From positions 1 to 64,000 of the forward strand of contig SSNU01000061.1 of assembly GCA_012064415.1 (NCBI GenBank): a stretch of DNA of 64,000 bases, given 5' to 3'. Of the stretch, positions 59,214 to 64,000 are shown piece after piece. The notes under the pieces were generated by a model. The model was not told where the DNA came from. It ran no database searches and was given only the letters and a program-made list of their open reading frames with translations. Position numbers and translations under genes: made by a program. Position 1 is the stretch's first letter; each line of letters starts with the position of its first letter. The stretch comes from Gyrodactylus bullatarudis. Its lineage: Eukaryota; Platyhelminthes; Monogenea; Gyrodactylidea; Gyrodactylidae.

Positions 59214-62200
59214 ATGAAAGGTTTAAACTTTACAGTTAATCCGTTCGTTTTTTCCAAAGACAACAATGTTCTTTTTCTTTCCCTTTATCTGCTTCTATTT
59301 ATCATTTGGATGATATATATAATATTTTTTAATGCTCGACTAGTTGGAAGAATAAGCTCTTTCATTGCAAAGAAAATATTCAAAAAATGCTACGTACGAA
59401 TCGGTTCAATTTCTGTTTGTTTTCTTGGTGGAAAGATTATGGTCAAAGATTTTGTATATTGTGATGAAAACATGTCTATCAAATGTTGCTATTTGTTTCT
59501 TGTTTTCAATTACTGGACATCATATACTGGAAACAAGAATTCTCCAGGAAAGCGGTCTCTCAAACTTGGTGTCTATGGACTAGATTTACATATTTTCAAT
59601 AGAATTTCAGTTTATCAAAAATTAAAGGAGTTAAAGAAAAACTTTGAAGATATAAATAGTAATAATGAAAACTCGACTTCTCTAACAAAAAGAATCCTAC
59701 AGGTCTTGCCAAAATATTTCAGAGAAAGAAATCATAATTTTGAAAAAATCTATGACGGAACTGAAGATTCAAAGATTCAAAAAATTATTTTCAAATGTAT
59801 GGAGTTGTTTCCGTGTGTTAAGATAAGTATTGATACTGCTAAACTTTGTGCCGGAAATCATCTTATTCCCAATGCTCTGCTTCTCAATGTCGATAAATTT
59901 GATGGAATATATTCAATTAATTCTCCAAGATGTAGCCTCGACAAGTATCAACATTATATTCGGGGAAATTATACAAACTTGTTTCTCTCTATTGTGCCTT
60001 CTATTAAATATTCCGGGCAGTATCAAATGGAAGAGTAAGTTAAAATACCACTAATTTTAGGCCTCCTAAAACTGAAAACAAGAACTTTCAATTCATGAAA
60101 TTTGATAAGGGATCCCTGGAATATTTCCAAGATGAACCTGGATTAATTCCAGATTGTGAATCAAATTTGAGAATAGTTGAAAGTGAATTTAACACAAATA
60201 GCTATCCCAGATGGGAACTTAAACTTAAAGTTGAGCAAGGCTTAGCCAAAATAAAGTATGGTCCTTGGGCGGACAGACAAAGAGAAATTTTATGGAATTT
60301 TTTCTTTCCTTCAAATTTCGAAGAAACCAAAGTAACTGATATTTCGACTCCAAAGACTCTAAGATCTTTTAATGAATTAAAATTAGACTTGGAGTTCATC
60401 AAAGGTGTCAATATTGATGTTATTTGGATGAACAAAATGAAAATAAATGTAAGTTTGAATCCTTCACTAATTTTCAGCATAATAAATGTACTCTTTTCAT
60501 ATAAATCTAGCACATAAATGTCATAAGTGATAGCAAATGCTATGCACTAATATCTATTCCTTTCATTGTGAATAATTATGGATTTACAACCGATATTCAT
60601 TTGGATTTTATAAAACCCCGATTATTCATTGTTCCCCATGTCTGGTCTGAAATTCTTCATGGAGATCGTATCAAACTTGATATTTTTCTTAATTACAATC
60701 TTAACTGGAATTCGCCAATAGTTTGGGACTTAAAAATTTCTGGCCAAAATGTTCACACTGTATTGTTATTTGACTATAAAAACTTTTTCAAAACTCTTAT
60801 TGAAGACTGGACTAAATATTCCAAGTCTGATTTGGCCAACTTTGTTCCTTATACTTATCGCTTTCAATTTCAAATACGCAACATGGAACTGGCGATTTTA
60901 GTAAATGATTATAACTGGATTTCTTCAAGCTGTGAAAACTGTGAGTGGTTATTCATGAAAATTTTTTAGTTTATCTTACGCTTAACGTTTTCTGCAGCCT
61001 TCTTCTCTGCTTGTCTTGGTAAATTCTGTTTCAAATTTGACTTGCCTTTTACTGACTTTCTCCCCAACACTGTTCCAATTAATATGGAAATCAAAGTTCA
61101 GAATATAAGAGCTCGGGTGTCAATACCAGTTACCTCTACATGTCTTTATACAGTTCAAGAACTTCATTCCCACTTGAGAACTGTAAATCAATCAGGATAT
61201 CTACAAAAGTCTCAGCGTTTCCAAAAATCATGCGAAGATTACATTTACAAGAATAAGAGTTATAAAATAAATTGGTTTGATATCTGGCTTTCTCCATCTG
61301 CCACAATCAACATTTGCTATTGCTATCATCCGCAACATGTTCTCCCAGACTATGAAGATAGTCTTTGGCATTTATATCCATCATATATTCAGAATTTGAA
61401 TCTCAACACTGATGAAATGAAAGAGGTTAGTTAAATTTTATTATCCAATTTACAAGCTTTCAACTTCTTTATATTATCAAATTTTTAAGGAGAAAGTTTT
61501 AAAGAATCTACGACCGGAAATCAAAAAAAATCATGGACCAACTCACAACCAACTCATTGAAAATGGTTATGACCCAACTTGGTTAGAAGCAGACACGGTT
61601 GACGTCAACTTTCAGCTGCCTTCTGGTCAAACCATTCTCTACGGACCATTCATTAGAGCTCTTCTTGCTGCCAAAGAGAACTATCTTGGTGTTCACCAAT
61701 CTCCTGTTGATATGGCTGGTGATCCAAAAGAACCAGAAGATGAATTTATCTCGAGCTTATTGTCTAAAAAGAGTTCTAATAAAGATGAAAAAATTCCTCT
61801 AATTAATAGAGACAGCGATCATGTCATTGACCCAAGGACATTTAGACCTTACTCTGCCAAAATCACCGTTAACATTCACAGTATTCAAGCTCATTTACCC
61901 TACGTAAGTTGAATAAACTGCATACCTAATTTAAAATCCTGTTATCTTTCTGCATTAGCATTCCAAATCAGGACAAGCGCCATGTCCTACAGTATTTATT
62001 GATTGTCTCGGATTCGAAATGGACAAAAGTTTTCATGGAACAAAACTTCAGCTATTACTAAGCCCTGTTCTTTTGTGTGTTTATGATAAAGTCAAATACA
62101 GAACTGAAAAGTTCCTTTCTGTTGGCCGAGGACAACTCTTGGGTCTACAATTTCGTGGAGAGGCAATGTTCTCAAATGTTGGCTTACCACTTTATTGTGA

Positions 62201-64000
62201 TACTTTAGAGTATGGCTGGCTAATGGAAATAATGCTGGGAGAAATCAGTGGTCAATTCACCTGTCCTCAAATTGGAATTCTCACTCAAGCCATAAACGTA
62301 TTATTGAATACAACTATTGATGCTGAAAATCAACTAAAGCCTTCTAAAACCTATGATATTTGTCAACACGGTGTTCCACAGACTCTTTGTCCTCTAAGTA
62401 ACGCTAATAATCTCTGTCCTGACGAAGGTAAACTGAAATACACTCTACTGAGACTCACAGTGGACAAGTTTTCTCTTGCCTTGGTTGAGAATGGAACTTG
62501 CCTTAGCATTTCAATGGACAATTTGAGCATTTGTCGATGTAACAGCCATGGTAAAATATCTAAGGATGGTATAATTCTTGTTACTTCTGAATTGGAAATC
62601 AATCAGTATATAAAAAAACTCGAAAACATCAGCAAATCAAAACAGGACATCTCTATAAATGAGGAAAATTCTAAATGGATCGAAAGTGGTCGAATTTTGC
62701 TTGGCCCACTACAAGTAATAGCCAGTATAGCCCCTGAGGATTTAATTACTAATAATCTGCAAAAAGATTTCATCCAACGTCACGATAAAAATCTAAAGAG
62801 ACTCTGGTTTCTGTGGAGAAAAGAAAAATGTGGCTGCTTTGGAGGCTGTCAATTCTTTGGTGAGAATATCAACGGGAAAAAAATTGCCAATGAATTATTG
62901 ACGAAGAAATATTCAAAGAAAACGATTCTCAAACCATTACCACTTAGGAAAATGCTTCCTAAAGATTACGAGTTTGGCGAAAGTTTAATCAAACCTGGAA
63001 ATTATATTTTTGAACTTCATAATCCATTGGTGTGTCTGCAAAACTCAAATGGATTTTTCGGCCTAAAGAAAAAGGTTCAAGATACGAATAAATTCATCAT
63101 TGAAAAAAGAAATAAAGAAATTCTTCAGGAACTTGAGGATAATAAAGAAAATTCTCTCCAGATAAATAATTCTGTAAGCTAAAAATTTCGACACTATCCT
63201 TCAAAATATAACTTTAATGAAACACCTTTTAGATGGGAAAATTTAAGCTTTTATGTTCATCCTGTAAACTTGGTTCTGATCTGGACATCAATTACAAATC
63301 AGATTCAGATCAATCTGAAGATTCTGTTGATGAGGATGAATCTTCATATTATGACAGTTCAATCGACATTAGCAGTTCTTCATCATTCACTAAATTAAGA
63401 CAAAGTGATGAAGAACTTAATAATTCCATTTTTCGGGGAAGCAGTGGTGAACGTCAAAAACTTTTGAGCAATTCTGATGATATAAGTGGAATTATGTTGA
63501 TAAATTCAGAAGCGAATAGTTCATCAAAATCTAAAGTAAGTTGTCGAGATATAAGTTTTCTTTACCTAATGGAAATTATCTCCTTTTCAAGCATCTTGAT
63601 CTGCACAAGTCGAAGAGATTTGCGAAAAAACTGAAAATTGCCAAAAATTTGACCAAGAAAAAGAAACACAGGAAGCTTGAGATTGATCAGGATTTGGCTA
63701 AAAATTCCTATGAAAATATCAAGTAAATTAGAAAAAACTTTGATTTAATATTTTCTATTTTGAAATTAATTTTTATCATATCCGAGCATATGATTGTTGA
63801 ATATTTAACTCAAAATACAAACAACTATTTTTCTCTTTTACTGTAATGACGTATTTTAGATTAAATCTCGATGGCATTCCAACTGAGGAAGAAGAAAATC
63901 GAATGAACAAAAACAATTCCATTCCACCCCCTCCGCCTCCGAGGGCGTTTAATAAAGCCAATATCGATATTGTTAATGGTTCATCTCTGACTCCCTTCAT
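59214..64000 (+). CDS. BLTP1: BLTP1 (KIAA1109/Tweek), bridge-like lipid transfer protein, N-terminal part
   Basis: Giant rod-shaped protein that forms a hydrophobic groove between membranes at contact sites and moves phospholipids (family knowledge). Nine exons in phase: 59214-60034, 60061-60448, 60511-60940, 60998-61425, 61490-61903, 61959-63173, 63233-63535, 63592-63722 and 63860 onward, about 1,420 aa before the window ends. An N-terminal membrane helix (LYLLLFIIWMIYIIFF) is followed by the chorein-like start (RIGSISVCFLGGKIMVKD). Family landmarks include YGPWADRQREILWNFFFP, PHVWSEILHGD, NFQLPSGQTILYGPFIR and FRPYSAKITV. Acidic Ser-rich and Lys-rich linkers lie in exons 7 and 8. The first intron is 26 nt; others are 53-62 and 137 nt. 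Full-length orthologues are several thousand residues, so most of the gene lies beyond the window. Confidence 0.94.

Noticed and set aside
1..64000. Bacterial features: operons, ribosome binding sites, CRISPR arrays
   Set aside because: All recognised genes are spliced and of animal type; no regularly spaced direct repeats were seen.

Overview
This window is nuclear DNA of a small-genome bilaterian animal. The evidence is spliced genes with GT-AG introns, a neuropeptide-type seven-helix receptor, an R7-type RGS protein, MEF2-type MADS factors, AP-3 mu, prefoldin 6 and BLTP1, all with animal-like architecture. The DNA is strongly AT-rich. Introns are extremely short: many are 19-32 nt, a second group is 52-64 nt, and only a few are long. 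Short introns, an animal nerve/muscle gene set and gene-poor AT-rich spacers would fit a miniaturised parasitic invertebrate such as an orthonectid or dicyemid. That placement is inference and was not tested against any database.

Layout. 1-852: the 3' end of a proline-rich protein gene, then a convergent small secreted-peptide candidate. 2231-8883: the exosome helicase MTR4 and the phosphatase CDC14 in tandem. 8884-22400: a long gene-poor stretch with two inverted-repeat element families, a hairpin element and one unrecognised broken ORF pair. 22641-25302: an NPY/NPF-like receptor. 25570-28802 (minus): a divergent AGC-like protein kinase with a MITE in one intron. 29670-40099: a dense block of six genes on alternating strands (Ser/Lys-rich protein -, EF-hand-like protein +, PFDN6 -, AP-3 mu +, ABHD17 -, R7-type RGS +), with head-to-head and tail-to-tail pairs as little as 34-72 bp apart. 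40178-44428: a foldback element directly abutting an internally deleted Ty3/Gypsy retrotransposon. 45409-58088: two MEF2-type MADS genes in the same orientation about 11 kb apart, separated by small ORFs and a degraded Penelope-like element. 59214-64000: the first nine exons of BLTP1, running off the window.

How the genes relate. Most are unrelated housekeeping genes: RNA surveillance, mitotic exit, chaperone assembly, vesicle coats, depalmitoylation and bulk lipid transfer. The receptor and the RGS protein both belong to G-protein signalling, but nothing in the sequence links them directly. The most unusual signals are: (1) the very short introns, including two of 19 nt and one of 23 nt; (2) the MEF2 pair, which share a 127-nt perfectly identical block inside otherwise diverged genes, with the second copy lacking the exon for the DNA-contacting N-terminal arm; (3) inverted-repeat elements whose centres carry tRNA-like B-box motifs; (4) a perfect 62-bp-arm hairpin in an RGS intron; and (5) a candidate amidated-peptide precursor at 637-852.

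All exon boundaries were set by hand from splice consensus, reading phase and similarity to remembered family sequences. Terminal exons are the least certain.
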